A stretch of DNA of 64,000 nt, taken from positions 992,001 to 1,056,000 of the forward strand of contig NZ_LR134510.1 in assembly GCF_900638385.1 (NCBI RefSeq), read 5' to 3'. Positions 10,267-19,280 of the stretch are shown here, one piece after another. How positions within the stretch are numbered: the stretch's first letter is position 1; each line of letters opens with the position of its first letter. Origin of the DNA: Actinobacillus delphinicola. GTDB taxonomy: Bacteria; Pseudomonadota; Gammaproteobacteria; Enterobacterales; Pasteurellaceae. The translations under genes were made by a program, and so were the position numbers. The notes under the pieces were generated by a model. The model was not told where the DNA came from and did no database searches. It saw only the letters and a program-made list of their open reading frames with translations.

Positions 10267-10305
10267 ACCCCGTATTTTGATTAAATAGAGATACGGGGTT
10301 TTTTT
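10267..10305 (+). terminator. Rho-independent terminator after yeiH-like gene
   Basis: ACCCCGTAT (10267-10275) pairs with ATACGGGGT (10291-10299) and is followed by a run of T's. Confidence 0.85.
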
Positions 10306-10334
10306 ATGTTTTATTTTCAATAGATTATTGAAAA

Positions 10335-10378
10335 TGTGAAATGGCTCACTTTTTAATCATTCTAAAATAAATATAATT
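10335..10378 (+). promoter_or_regulatory. CRP-dependent promoter of the fru operon
   Basis: TGTGA-AATGGC-TCACT (10335-10350) matches 9 of 10 bases of the CRP consensus, and a perfect -10 TATAAT lies at 10373-10378 with no good -35. The site centre falls about 42 bases before the predicted start (near 10385), the class II CRP activation geometry. No convincing Cra/FruR operator was seen. Confidence 0.75.
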
Positions 10379-10414
10379 TTTGTATTTGATGTATTTATGA
10401 AGGAAATGAATAAA

Positions 10415-11509
10415 ATGTTTGAAATTTCGAGTGAAAATTTACTTCTGCAACAAGTGGCGAACGATAAAGCAAGTGCTATTGCGCATATTGCAAAGCGTTT
10501 ACAAGAATTAGGCTATGTTGAGGAAGGTTATGCTCAAGCAATGATGGCACGGGAAGAGCAAACTTGCACCTATTTAGGCAATGGAATTGCTATTCCACAT
10601 GGTACCTTGGAAAGTCGTCCATTAGTCAAGAAAACAGGGGTTGTCATTGCTCAATTTCCGCAAGGTGTTGCATGGTCGCCGAATGAAAAAGCTTTTATCG
10701 TGATTGGTATTGCGGCAAAATCTGAAGAACATCTCACGTTACTCAGAAAATTGACGGGACTACTTAGTGATGAACAACGCATTCAACGACTGATTTTAGC
10801 TCGAACGCCGACAGATTTTATTCATTACTTTCAAACCTCTAAACCCTCTATCACCCCAGCCTTAATTACCACCCATTTAACTACGGATAATTTACTTACC
10901 TTAACTGCCGAAAATGTATGTCATCTGCAACAGCAGGGTTATTGCAATGAGCATTTTTTAAGTGATGTTATGGCACATCAATCGTTGTATTTAGGCGAGA
11001 ACTGCTTTTTAAACGATAGTGCAATCGGTAATTTAGAAAACGGAATAAGCATTGCGAAAAGCGAAACAGGGAAAATGCTTTTCACTGTCGCTCAAATAGA
11101 TGAACAGCTCAATTCACTATTGTGCGCTTTAACACCCCAAATACTTCAGCAATTGCAGCGTGCCGATAAAAACGAAATGATCACAATTTTAGAAAAACTA
11201 TACAAAGGAGAGCCCCTTGTAGAAACTGGTGATGGAATGCTGGAAGGAACATTCCTCATCAAAAATCCACAAGGATTACACGCAAGACCAGCTACATTAC
11301 TTGTCAAAATTGCCAAACAATTCCCATGCGAAATTCTGATTGCTAATCCAGATAATGGAACAGACTTTGTGAACGGTAAAAATTTAATGAAAGTGCTGAC
11401 ATTAGGTACGCAAAAAAATCAGCATCTGCATATTAAAACGAAAGGGGAACAAGCAGCGGAAGCATTGCAAGCGCTAGAAGCAGCCATTAACGATGGATTA
11501 GGGGAGTAA
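10415..11509 (+). CDS. fruB: Fructose PTS EIIA-HPr fusion (diphosphoryl transfer protein)
   Basis: Passes phosphate from enzyme I to the fructose permease FruA. From the preferred start the protein has 364 residues: an EIIA-Fru domain with the phospho-histidine in AIPHGT (His62), a middle domain (about 120-270), and a C-terminal HPr-like FPr domain with the phospho-histidine in GLHARPAT (His289). The ATG at 10415 is preferred over 10397 and 10406 because the AAGGAA at 10399-10404 is then correctly spaced and the MFEIS start matches FruB. It is the first gene of fruB-fruK-fruA. Confidence 0.95.
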   Translation: MFEISSENLLLQQVANDKASAIAHIAKRLQELGYVEEGYAQAMMAREEQTCTYLGNGIAIPHGTLESRPLVKKTGVVIAQFPQGVAWSPNEKAFIVIGIAAKSEEHLTLLRKLTGLLSDEQRIQRLILARTPTDFIHYFQTSKPSITPALITTHLTTDNLLTLTAENVCHLQQQGYCNEHFLSDVMAHQSLYLGENCFLNDSAIGNLENGISIAKSETGKMLFTVAQIDEQLNSLLCALTPQILQQLQRADKNEMITILEKLYKGEPLVETGDGMLEGTFLIKNPQGLHARPATLLVKIAKQFPCEILIANPDNGTDFVNGKNLMKVLTLGTQKNQHLHIKTKGEQAAEALQALEAAINDGLGE

Positions 11510-11510
11510 T

Positions 11511-12458
11511 ATGCGATTTTTAACAGTAACCTTGAATCCTGCCATTGATTTAGTTGGGGTGACAGAAATATTACGTATTGGTGATGTGAATAGTATAAAA
11601 ACCTTGTCACAGCATCCTGCGGGGAAGGGGATTAATGTCGCACAAGTATTGAGAAAACTCGATGTACAAGTGACGGCAACAGGTTTTCTTGGTTGGGAAA
11701 ATGTAGGTGTTTTTCAGCAACTTTTTCAAGAGAATCAGATTAGCGATGAGTTCATTTACCTTGACGGGCAAACTAGAACAAATATCAAAATTACAAGTGC
11801 AGGCGATACAACTGATCTCAATTTTACAGGTTTCCAAGTATCACCAGAGCAATGGGCGTTGCTTTGCGAACGGAGCCAAGATTGGCACGAAAGGTTTGAT
11901 TGTGTCTTGATTTGTGGATCTTTACCACAAGGCGTATCGGCGGAAATGTTTGCGGAATGGTGTCATGAGCTTACACGACAAGGGGTGCATTGGGTGCTTG
12001 ATACCAGTAAAGCCGCATTGAAATTGGCTGTTGCAGCTAAACCGATTCTTATTAAACCTAATTCTGAAGAATTACAGGTTTTAGCAGGAAATAGCAAACT
12101 TACCACAATTGAAGAACAATGCCGTTTGGCAAAAAAAATATGCCAAGAATATACCCAGTACGTTTTGCTATCAGGCGGTGAAAAAGGTGCATATTTAATT
12201 AGTCGCCACAATGATGAAATTTACCATGCCGTATTACCGTGTAAAAAGGTGATCAGTACTACTGGGGCTGGTGATAGTTTACTGGCTAGTTTTATCGCCT
12301 ACTTTTTAGATAAACATAGCGATATTGAAGTGGCATTAAAACACGCCGTAGTTATTGCGACCTTAGTTGTCGAATCTTCAGGAATTGATTGGCAGTCCGA
12401 TGAAGTAAAAAAACGGCTGCCTTTTGTTCAATCTTCTCATTTTCTATTAAATTATTAG
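11511..12458 (+). CDS. fruK: 1-phosphofructokinase
   Basis: Phosphorylates fructose 1-phosphate, the product of the FruBA uptake system, to fructose 1,6-bisphosphate. A PfkB-family kinase of 315 residues with the substrate-binding TLNPAIDLV start, HPAGKGINVAQVL (ribokinase motif 1 region) and the C-terminal TTGAGDSLLASF motif carrying the catalytic Asp. It starts one base after the fruB stop codon, so translation is probably coupled. Confidence 0.96.
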   Translation: MRFLTVTLNPAIDLVGVTEILRIGDVNSIKTLSQHPAGKGINVAQVLRKLDVQVTATGFLGWENVGVFQQLFQENQISDEFIYLDGQTRTNIKITSAGDTTDLNFTGFQVSPEQWALLCERSQDWHERFDCVLICGSLPQGVSAEMFAEWCHELTRQGVHWVLDTSKAALKLAVAAKPILIKPNSEELQVLAGNSKLTTIEEQCRLAKKICQEYTQYVLLSGGEKGAYLISRHNDEIYHAVLPCKKVISTTGAGDSLLASFIAYFLDKHSDIEVALKHAVVIATLVVESSGIDWQSDEVKKRLPFVQSSHFLLNY

Positions 12459-12467
12459 GGTCATACT

Positions 12468-14138
12468 ATGAAAATTGCACTTTATTATCCCTCCTATTTA
12501 GGAGAAGGACGCATTGCCTTACTCAATGCACGTTTACAACCCGTCTTAACTTCGGCAGGGAATACCATCGTCCCTGTTGAACAAAGTGATGTCGTTGTGT
12601 TATTTGATAATCATATTCCCGCTAAAGCACACGGAAAAATTGGAGGCGTTTTAGATTTACAAAGCGCTTTTAACGATCCTCAAAAAGCATGGCAAGCGAT
12701 TCAAACTTTTTCAGATACATTAAATTCACAAGCCAAAGAACATTCGCCTTCAGAAAAAGAAAAATTTGTGATTGCGGTGACCGCTTGCCCAACGGGGGTG
12801 GCACATACTTTTATGTCGGCAGAAGCGATAGAACGTTATGCGGAAAGCCAAGGCTGGCAAATTAAGGTAGAAACACGAGGACAAATTGGCACCAATGATG
12901 CAGTTACACCTGAAGACATTAAACGTGCCGATTTAGTTTTTGTTGCTGCAGATATTGATGTAGATTTAGATAAATTCCGAGGTAAACCTTTATATAAAAC
13001 CAGTACAGGTGCCGCATTAAAACATACTGCTGACGAATTTAAAAAAGCGTGGCAAGAAGCTAAACCGTATGAAACTGCTGGTGGCGAAACCCAACAAATT
13101 ACTAAACCTGAATCTAAAAAATTACATACTGGGATTTACAAAGATTTGATGACTGGCGTGTCTTATATGTTGCCAGTGGTAGTAGCAGGCGGTTTACTCA
13201 TTGCCATCTCCTTTATGTTTGGATTTGATGCTTTTAAAGATCCCAATATTGCGGGTGGTTTACCAAAAGCATTAATGGATATCGGTGGTGGCGCTGCATT
13301 CCATTTAATGATTGCAGTATTTGCTGCTTATGTGGCTTACTCTATTGCGGATCGTCCAGGGCTTGCTGTCGGTTTAATTGGCGGGATGCTTGCCACTACG
13401 GGAGGGGCAGGGATTTTAGGCGGTATCGTGGCTGGTTTCCTAGCAAGTTATACCGTGAAATGGCTGAATAAAATCATTCAGTTGCCAGCAAGTTTTGCCT
13501 CATTAAAACCGATTTTAATCTTGCCATTTTTAGGCACGCTTATTGTCGGCTTATTAATGGTTTACCTTATCAATCCCCCTGTCGCCAGTATCATGGAATC
13601 GCTAAAACACTGGCTTACTACGTTAAATAGCGTAAATGCGGTAGTATTGGGATTAATCATTGGCGCAATGATGTGCGTAGATATGGGCGGTCCTGTGAAT
13701 AAAGCGGCCTATACTTTCTCAGTTGGGCTTTTAACCTCAGGTGTGTACACGCCAATGGCAGCGGCGATGGCAGCAGGGATGGTTCCACCGATTGGTATGG
13801 CGATTGCGACGTGGCTTGCTCGCAAAAAATTTGAGCAAAATGAACGTGATGCAGGCAATGCAGCCTTTGTGCTTGGATTATGTTTTATCTCAGAAGGTGC
13901 ATTACCATTTGTTGCGGCAGATCCTATTCGAGTGATCATCAGTGCTATTCTTGGTGGGGCAACCGCAGGGGCGTTATCCATGGTATTTGGTATCACTTTG
14001 CAAGCACCACACGGTGGGCTCTTTGTGATTCCTTTTGTATCGCAACCGCTTTTATATCTGAGTGTAATTGCCATTGGTAGTATCGTAACAGGTGTGATTT
14101 ACGCCATTATCCGTCCAAAAGCGATGGCAACGATTTAA
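12468..14138 (+). CDS. fruA: Fructose-specific PTS permease EIIBC
   Basis: Membrane permease that imports fructose and phosphorylates it at C1. Order: a degenerate IIB-prime domain without cysteine (1-95), an active IIB domain with the phospho-cysteine in VTACPTGVAHTFM (Cys107), then the IIC membrane domain (about 220-550, about nine hydrophobic segments, with GAMMCVDMGGPVNKAAY and the LQAPHGG loop). At 556 residues it has normal length. It is the last gene of the fru operon, followed by an intergenic palindromic repeat. Confidence 0.96.
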   Translation: MKIALYYPSYLGEGRIALLNARLQPVLTSAGNTIVPVEQSDVVVLFDNHIPAKAHGKIGGVLDLQSAFNDPQKAWQAIQTFSDTLNSQAKEHSPSEKEKFVIAVTACPTGVAHTFMSAEAIERYAESQGWQIKVETRGQIGTNDAVTPEDIKRADLVFVAADIDVDLDKFRGKPLYKTSTGAALKHTADEFKKAWQEAKPYETAGGETQQITKPESKKLHTGIYKDLMTGVSYMLPVVVAGGLLIAISFMFGFDAFKDPNIAGGLPKALMDIGGGAAFHLMIAVFAAYVAYSIADRPGLAVGLIGGMLATTGGAGILGGIVAGFLASYTVKWLNKIIQLPASFASLKPILILPFLGTLIVGLLMVYLINPPVASIMESLKHWLTTLNSVNAVVLGLIIGAMMCVDMGGPVNKAAYTFSVGLLTSGVYTPMAAAMAAGMVPPIGMAIATWLARKKFEQNERDAGNAAFVLGLCFISEGALPFVAADPIRVIISAILGGATAGALSMVFGITLQAPHGGLFVIPFVSQPLLYLSVIAIGSIVTGVIYAIIRPKAMATI

Positions 14139-14150
14139 TTTTTTCTGATC

Positions 14151-14203
14151 ACGCCCCGATTTTCTGCAAAATTTATGTAATTTTTCACGAAAATTGAGGC
14201 GTG
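14151..14203. repeat. Intergenic palindromic repeat, copy 2
   Basis: Left arm ACGCCCCGATTTTC and right arm CGAAAATTGAGGCGTG, separated by an AT-rich centre longer than in other copies, followed by a T-rich run. It lies 12 bases after fruA and probably works as its terminator. Confidence 0.75.
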
Positions 14204-14289
14204 TTTTCCTTTTTTAAATTTGGATAAAATTCTCGTTTTGGAAAAATTTGCTAAAATAGGACTTTTACTAAGTTTGATTAGGAAAACGT

Positions 14290-16479
14290 ATGGCGTTAGT
14301 TCGAGTGGCATTGCCAGTTCCATTATTTTGTGAGTTTGATTATCTTTGCGATGACGACACGGATCTCGTGGTTGGTGCACGGGTTTTTGTTCCGTTCGGC
14401 TCGCATAAATTAGTGGGCGTGGTTGTAGGTTTTCCACAAAAAACCGACTTAGCCACAGAACAGCTAAAAGCGATTTTAGATCCGTTGGATCATGAAAATT
14501 TATTTCCTGCGCCTTTATGGAAATTATTAAAATGGGGGGCGGACTATTATCAATCCCCGTGGGGCGAAGTGTTAAACTGTGCCTTACCTGTCAAATTACG
14601 CCAACCGAATCCGTTACCGAATAATGAAAAAACGTTCTGGGTTATCACTTCCGAAGGCGAAACAGCGCTTGCGGAAAATAAATTAAAAACTGCACATAAA
14701 CAGCGAGAAGCCTTATTACTTTGCCAAACGCAGCCTCAAGAGAAAGGGAATAATGGAGTGGCGAGTGCGATTTGGTCAAAATTGTATAAAAAAGGATTTA
14801 TTCAAGAGAAAATAATTCACGAAAATACGCAAACATGGCAAGAAAAGTTAGAAAAATTGCCGATTGTGCAACAAAATAATGTTTTACGGTTAAATTCAGA
14901 ACAGGCGATTGCATTAGGTTTACTTGAAAAACAATTTACCTTTCAACCATGGCTATTAGAGGGCGTGACGGGATCAGGGAAAACGGAAATTTATTTGCAA
15001 TATATCGCAACGATTTTAGAACGAGGTAAGCAGGTACTCGTATTAGTGCCAGAAATCGGATTGACCCCACAAACCGTACAGCGCTTTAAAGCACGTTTTA
15101 ATGTTGCGATTGATGTGATTCATTCAAATATTAATGATACGGAACGGCTAAATGTATGGCAACGAATGCGGACAGGACAAAGTGCAATTTTAATTGGGAC
15201 ACGTTCTGCTTTATTAACGCCTTTTAAAGATTTAGGGGCCATTATCATTGATGAAGAACATGATCGTTCTTTCAAGCAACAAGAAGGGTGGCGTTATCAT
15301 GGGCGTGATTTAGCCGTGATGTATGCCAAAATTTTAGATATTCCAATTTTGCTTGGTTCAGCCACCCCGAGCTTAGAAACACTCAATAATGTAGAAGTTG
15401 GCAAATACCGCCGTTTAACATTAAAAAAACGGGCAGGAAAAGGAACGGCATTGCACCATTTTGTTATTGATATGAAAAAGCAACGTGTACAACAGGGGCT
15501 ATCGGACGCATTAATTAATAAAATTAAAGAACATTTAGCTGCAGGCAATCAGGTATTATTATTTTTAAATCGCCGTGGGTTTTCGCCAATCATTCTTTGC
15601 CATGAGTGTGGTTGGATTGCACAGTGTAAACATTGTGAAAAACCAATGACGTATCATCAAAAACAACGTGTTTTACGTTGTCATCATTGCGGTAACCAGA
15701 AAACTATTCCGATGCAATGCGAAGAATGCGGTTCAACTTATTTGATTCCTACGGGTTTAGGAACGGAGCAGTTAGAGGAAAATTTACAGAAACTTTTTCC
15801 TGATACCCCGATTACACGTATCGATCGAGATAGTACTGCACGCAAAGGGCAATTGGAATCTCGTCTAAATTTGATTAAACAAGGGCAAAGCCAAATTTTG
15901 ATTGGTACCCAGATGTTGGCCAAAGGGCACCATTTCCCAGAGGTGACCTTAGTGGCATTATTGGATATTGATGGTGCTTTATTCTCTGTCGATTTTCGCG
16001 CTGAGGAACAATTAGCCCAACTTTATGTCCAAGTAGCGGGGCGAGCAGGGCGAGCAGAGAAAGCGGGAGAAGTCGTATTGCAAACGCATTTTGTTGATCA
16101 TCCGTTGTTGCAAACGCTTTTAACCAGAGGTTATGAAGAGTTTTCGCAAATGGCATTGAAACAGCGCCATGCAGTAGGACTTCCGCCTTATATGGCTCAA
16201 GCCTTATTTAAGGCGCAAAGTCGGGATAATGCGGAAGCACAAAAATTGCTTGAGGCCGTAGCGGTATTTTTTCAGCAACAAAATATCCCAGGCTTACAAG
16301 TATTACCGCCGATGCCTGCACCAATGGCGAAAAAAGCAGGACAGTATCGTTGGCAATTATTGTTACAACATCCACAGCGTGCTTATTTGCAAAGGGTATT
16401 ACAACGCTTTCCCCATGATCAGTTTATGACGCATAAGGTACGTTGGCATTTAGATGTAGATCCGCAAGATTTTAGTTAA
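14290..16479 (+). CDS. priA: Primosomal replication-restart helicase PriA
   Basis: Recognises stalled forks and reloads the replisome. 729 residues: an N-terminal DNA-binding region, a superfamily 2 helicase with Walker A GVTGSGKTE (about 225-233) and the DEEHD Walker B box (about 321-325), eight zinc-binding cysteines between about 437 and 480 (C..C, C..C pairs), then the QMLAKGHHFP and QVAGRAGRA motifs. The next gene is ftsN-like; in E. coli cytR lies between them. Confidence 0.97.
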   Translation: MALVRVALPVPLFCEFDYLCDDDTDLVVGARVFVPFGSHKLVGVVVGFPQKTDLATEQLKAILDPLDHENLFPAPLWKLLKWGADYYQSPWGEVLNCALPVKLRQPNPLPNNEKTFWVITSEGETALAENKLKTAHKQREALLLCQTQPQEKGNNGVASAIWSKLYKKGFIQEKIIHENTQTWQEKLEKLPIVQQNNVLRLNSEQAIALGLLEKQFTFQPWLLEGVTGSGKTEIYLQYIATILERGKQVLVLVPEIGLTPQTVQRFKARFNVAIDVIHSNINDTERLNVWQRMRTGQSAILIGTRSALLTPFKDLGAIIIDEEHDRSFKQQEGWRYHGRDLAVMYAKILDIPILLGSATPSLETLNNVEVGKYRRLTLKKRAGKGTALHHFVIDMKKQRVQQGLSDALINKIKEHLAAGNQVLLFLNRRGFSPIILCHECGWIAQCKHCEKPMTYHQKQRVLRCHHCGNQKTIPMQCEECGSTYLIPTGLGTEQLEENLQKLFPDTPITRIDRDSTARKGQLESRLNLIKQGQSQILIGTQMLAKGHHFPEVTLVALLDIDGALFSVDFRAEEQLAQLYVQVAGRAGRAEKAGEVVLQTHFVDHPLLQTLLTRGYEEFSQMALKQRHAVGLPPYMAQALFKAQSRDNAEAQKLLEAVAVFFQQQNIPGLQVLPPMPAPMAKKAGQYRWQLLLQHPQRAYLQRVLQRFPHDQFMTHKVRWHLDVDPQDFS

Positions 16480-16568
16480 TGTTTAAAAAATAACAAGTTA
16501 GGCTAGCAAGCAAAAATTTTTTTAAGTAGAATTAAAAAAATTATCAGAATTTATTAAAAGAGTAAGAG

Positions 16569-17300
16569 ATGGCAAAGAAAAAGTCCACACGAACAACAAA
16601 ATCAAAGAAAAAAAATGCAACCAAAAATCCGAGTGTAATTTGGGGTTTAGTTGTGCTTATCATTGTAGTGGTAGGGGCTGGGCTTTATTTTCTAAAATCC
16701 AGTACGCCACATGTGGAGAAAGTGGAAGTGAAAAAACCACAACCACAGGCACCACTTCCGCCTCCACCAGAGGAAAAATGGAGCTATATCAAAGCATTAG
16801 AAACGAGAACCATTAATACATTACCGCCTGCATCAGTGACGACTCAGGATAATGGTTTTGTTGATGATAAACCTGTAACGACATCAACGCCAAACGTTGC
16901 ACCTAAAACCAATAATGCACCCGTGACAACGATTAAACCTGACAATCGCGTGAAAAAAGCGGAGAAACCTGCGGATAAATCGCAAAGTTTATGGTCGGTA
17001 CTTGGGCAAAAAGCGGATGCTAACCACACTACACAACGTGCGGATACCCCGACTCGTGCAGCCACTCCTGTAACAAAGGTTGCGAGCGGTAATTTTGGCT
17101 TGCAATGTGGTGCATTTGATCAGGCTTCACAAGCTGAAAGTCGTCGTGCGAAATTAGCGATGCTTGGCATTACCGCACATATTAAGCGTGGCGGAAATTG
17201 GTATCGTATTTTTGTAGGACCGATTGGAAGTCGCGATCAAGCACAACAAGTACGAGATCGCATTCATTCTCAAGTAGATTGTTTTGTTCTTGGTATGTAA
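16569..17300 (+). CDS. ftsN: FtsN-like cell division protein with SPOR domain
   Basis: Late division protein that activates septal peptidoglycan synthesis. A lysine-rich cytosolic start (1-20), a single membrane segment (about 25-45), a proline/threonine-rich periplasmic linker and a C-terminal SPOR domain (about 168-243, FGLQCGAFDQ ... RDRIHSQVDCFVLGM), which binds denuded glycan. At 243 residues it is shorter than E. coli FtsN. The position right after priA supports FtsN rather than another SPOR protein. Confidence 0.85.
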   Translation: MAKKKSTRTTKSKKKNATKNPSVIWGLVVLIIVVVGAGLYFLKSSTPHVEKVEVKKPQPQAPLPPPPEEKWSYIKALETRTINTLPPASVTTQDNGFVDDKPVTTSTPNVAPKTNNAPVTTIKPDNRVKKAEKPADKSQSLWSVLGQKADANHTTQRADTPTRAATPVTKVASGNFGLQCGAFDQASQAESRRAKLAMLGITAHIKRGGNWYRIFVGPIGSRDQAQQVRDRIHSQVDCFVLGM

Positions 17301-17324
17301 TGTTTGCGTTAAGATAAACTCATC

Positions 17325-17366
17325 ACGCCTCGATTTTCCATAAATTTTTTGGGGAATTGGGGCGTG
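17325..17366. repeat. Intergenic palindromic repeat, copy 3
   Basis: ACGCCTCGATTTTCC at the left and AATTGGGGCGTG at the right, between ftsN and the dehydrogenase gene. It ends 21 bases before the downstream start codon. Confidence 0.75.
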
Positions 17367-17386
17367 ATTGCATTAGCGAGGAAAAA

Positions 17387-18145
17387 ATGGAACAGGGTTA
17401 CACCTTGATTACAGGGGCAACATCAGGTATTGGCTTAGCTTTGGCGGAAAAACTTGCACGCCAACAAGTTAAACTAATTCTTGTGGCACGCCGATTTGAT
17501 GCATTGCATGCCTTTCAACAAAAATATCCGCAATGTGAAATCTTTCAGGCTGATCTTTCCCAACCGAATAATCCTGTCCAGATTTATGAGTTTGTGAAAG
17601 CTAGAGGGCTTGTTGTAGAGCGCTTGATTAATAATGCAGGCGTTGGATTATTTGGCGATTTTAGCGAAACAGATTTAGATAAAGAATTAGACATGATTCA
17701 GTTAAATATTAGTAGCTTGGTTACGTTAACTAAACTATTTCTTCCTGATATGCAGGCAAGAAATTGCGGAGAAATCATTAATGTATCTTCTGTAGCGAGT
17801 TTTATGCCAGGACCTAAAATGAGTGTCTATTATGCGACCAAAGCCTTTGTGACCTCTTTTACCGAAGCATTGGTATATGAATTGCGTCATACCAATATTC
17901 AAGTTCGGTTATTGGCACCAGGTCCAACAGCCACGCAGTTTGAAAAAGCCAGCCAGTTAGAAGATTCCAAACTTTTCCATCGTTTTAAAAATCAATCCGC
18001 AGATGAAGTGGCACAAGCACTTTTAAGCAGTCATAAAAAAATTGTTATTCCAGGTGTATTAAATAAGATTGCCGTATTTTTAGCACGCCACTTGCCACAA
18101 AGTTGGGTAGCGACAGTTGTTGCTAAAATTCAAGAAAACAAATAA
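17387..18145 (+). CDS. Short-chain dehydrogenase/reductase (SDR), classical type
   Basis: NAD(P)-dependent oxidoreductase of unknown substrate. From the ATG at 17387 (behind GCGAGGAA) it has 252 residues, with the cofactor motif TGATSGIG (9-16), NNAG, catalytic Ser in NVSSVAS and the YYATK catalytic Tyr/Lys pair. The middle (LINNAGVGLFGDF, SVYYATKAFV) resembles the DltE/YdfG-like SDR branch. An upstream TTG start at 17357 would run into the palindromic repeat and is rejected. It is convergent with hldD. Confidence 0.88.
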   Translation: MEQGYTLITGATSGIGLALAEKLARQQVKLILVARRFDALHAFQQKYPQCEIFQADLSQPNNPVQIYEFVKARGLVVERLINNAGVGLFGDFSETDLDKELDMIQLNISSLVTLTKLFLPDMQARNCGEIINVSSVASFMPGPKMSVYYATKAFVTSFTEALVYELRHTNIQVRLLAPGPTATQFEKASQLEDSKLFHRFKNQSADEVAQALLSSHKKIVIPGVLNKIAVFLARHLPQSWVATVVAKIQENK

Positions 18146-18183
18146 AAAAAGCGGTCAACTGAAACAGGTGACCGCTTTTTTAT
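18145..18183. terminator. Bidirectional terminator between SDR gene and hldD
   Basis: Arms AAAAAAGCGGTCA (18145-18157) and TGACCGCTTTTTT (18169-18181) are perfect over 13 bases. The core GCGGTCA resembles an inverted pair of degenerate Pasteurellaceae uptake sequences, which are known to be used as terminators. Confidence 0.85.
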
Positions 18184-18201
18184 TATCTAAAACGTGGTGA
18201 G

Positions 18202-19128
18202 TTATTTTTTATTTAACCACGCCATATATTCTGTTACGCCAGTTTTAACATCTTTAAACGGTTTATCGTAGCCCGCTGCACGGAGTTTATCCATGTTGGC
18301 TTGAGTATATTCTTGATAACGGCTTTTTAGATGTTCTGGGAATGGGATAGTTTCAATGTGTCCTTTCCCGTGGAAAGCCACAACCGCATCAGCAACATCT
18401 TTGAAGCTTTGTGCTTTACCTGTACCTAAGTTATAGATACCAGAAATGCCATGTTGCCAGCACCAAATATTTACATCAGCAACATCGCCCACATAGATAA
18501 AGTCACGTAAGAATTTTTCACTACCTGCGAAAAGTTTAGGGTTTTCCCCTTTAAGAATTTGGGTGTTTAAATGGAAAGCAACACTTGCCATTGACCCTTT
18601 GTGTTGTTCACGTGGACCATACACATTGAAATATTTAAAACCACAAACTGGAGAATTTGCATGAGGAAGAATACGGCGCACATATTCATCGAATAAGAAT
18701 TTAGAATAACCGTAAACGTTCAATGGACCTTCAGATTGGCGTTGTTCGATAAAATCTAATTTATCGCCATAAGTCGCCGCAGAAGACGCATAATAGAATG
18801 GAATTTCATGATCTAAGCAGAAATGTAACAACTCTTTTGAATATTCATAGTTGTTTTGCATCATAAATTTACCATCCCATTCAGTCGTTGCACTGCACGC
18901 ACCTTCATGGAAAATGACATCAATAGGACCAAAATCATCACCCGCCATAATTGACGCAATGAAATCATCTTTGTCCATGTAGTCTTCAATATCAAGATCA
19001 ACAAGATTTAAAAATTTGGTTCCATCAGTTAGATCGTCAACTACTAAAATATCGCGACGACCCATATCGTTTAAGGCTTTAACAATGTTACTACCGATAA
19101 AGCCAGCACCACCTGTAACAATAATCAT
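18202..19128 (-). CDS. hldD: ADP-L-glycero-D-manno-heptose 6-epimerase
   Basis: Last step in making the ADP-heptose used for the LOS/LPS inner core. Extended SDR fold of 308 residues from the ATG at 19128: [19 protein letters not shown] cofactor motif, SSAATYGD, the YGYSKF Tyr/Lys pair, and the [12 protein letters not shown] and [13 protein letters not shown] segments typical of HldD. The ten-residue upstream extension lacks similarity and is left out. It links functionally with the two glycosyltransferases in the window. Confidence 0.96.
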   Translation of the reverse strand: MIIVTGGAGFIGSNIVKALNDMGRRDILVVDDLTDGTKFLNLVDLDIEDYMDKDDFIASIMAGDDFGPIDVIFHEGACSATTEWDGKFMMQNNYEYSKELLHFCLDHEIPFYYASSAATYGDKLDFIEQRQSEGPLNVYGYSKFLFDEYVRRILPHANSPVCGFKYFNVYGPREQHKGSMASVAFHLNTQILKGENPKLFAGSEKFLRDFIYVGDVADVNIWCWQHGISGIYNLGTGKAQSFKDVADAVVAFHGKGHIETIPFPEHLKSRYQEYTQANMDKLRAAGYDKPFKDVKTGVTEYMAWLNKK

Positions 19129-19280
19129 AGGTTTTCCTTTTTTATAAAAGTACAAAAGTACCGTTATTGTACTGAAATTTAAACGATGTGGGTATGTTTT
19201 AGAGAAAAAGACTTTTCAGCCTTCGTAACGCCTTAAAATCTTGTATAATACAAAACATTTTTAGCCCAATAGGATTTGAT

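Noticed and set aside
10310-10333. TCAATAGATTATTGA as a Cra/FruR operator before fruB
   Set aside because: It is a dyad but does not resemble the Cra consensus (TGAAACGTTTCA).
13709-14074. 121-codon antisense frame opposite fruA
   Set aside because: It is a shadow of the IIC coding strand with no ribosome-binding site or recognisable protein pattern.
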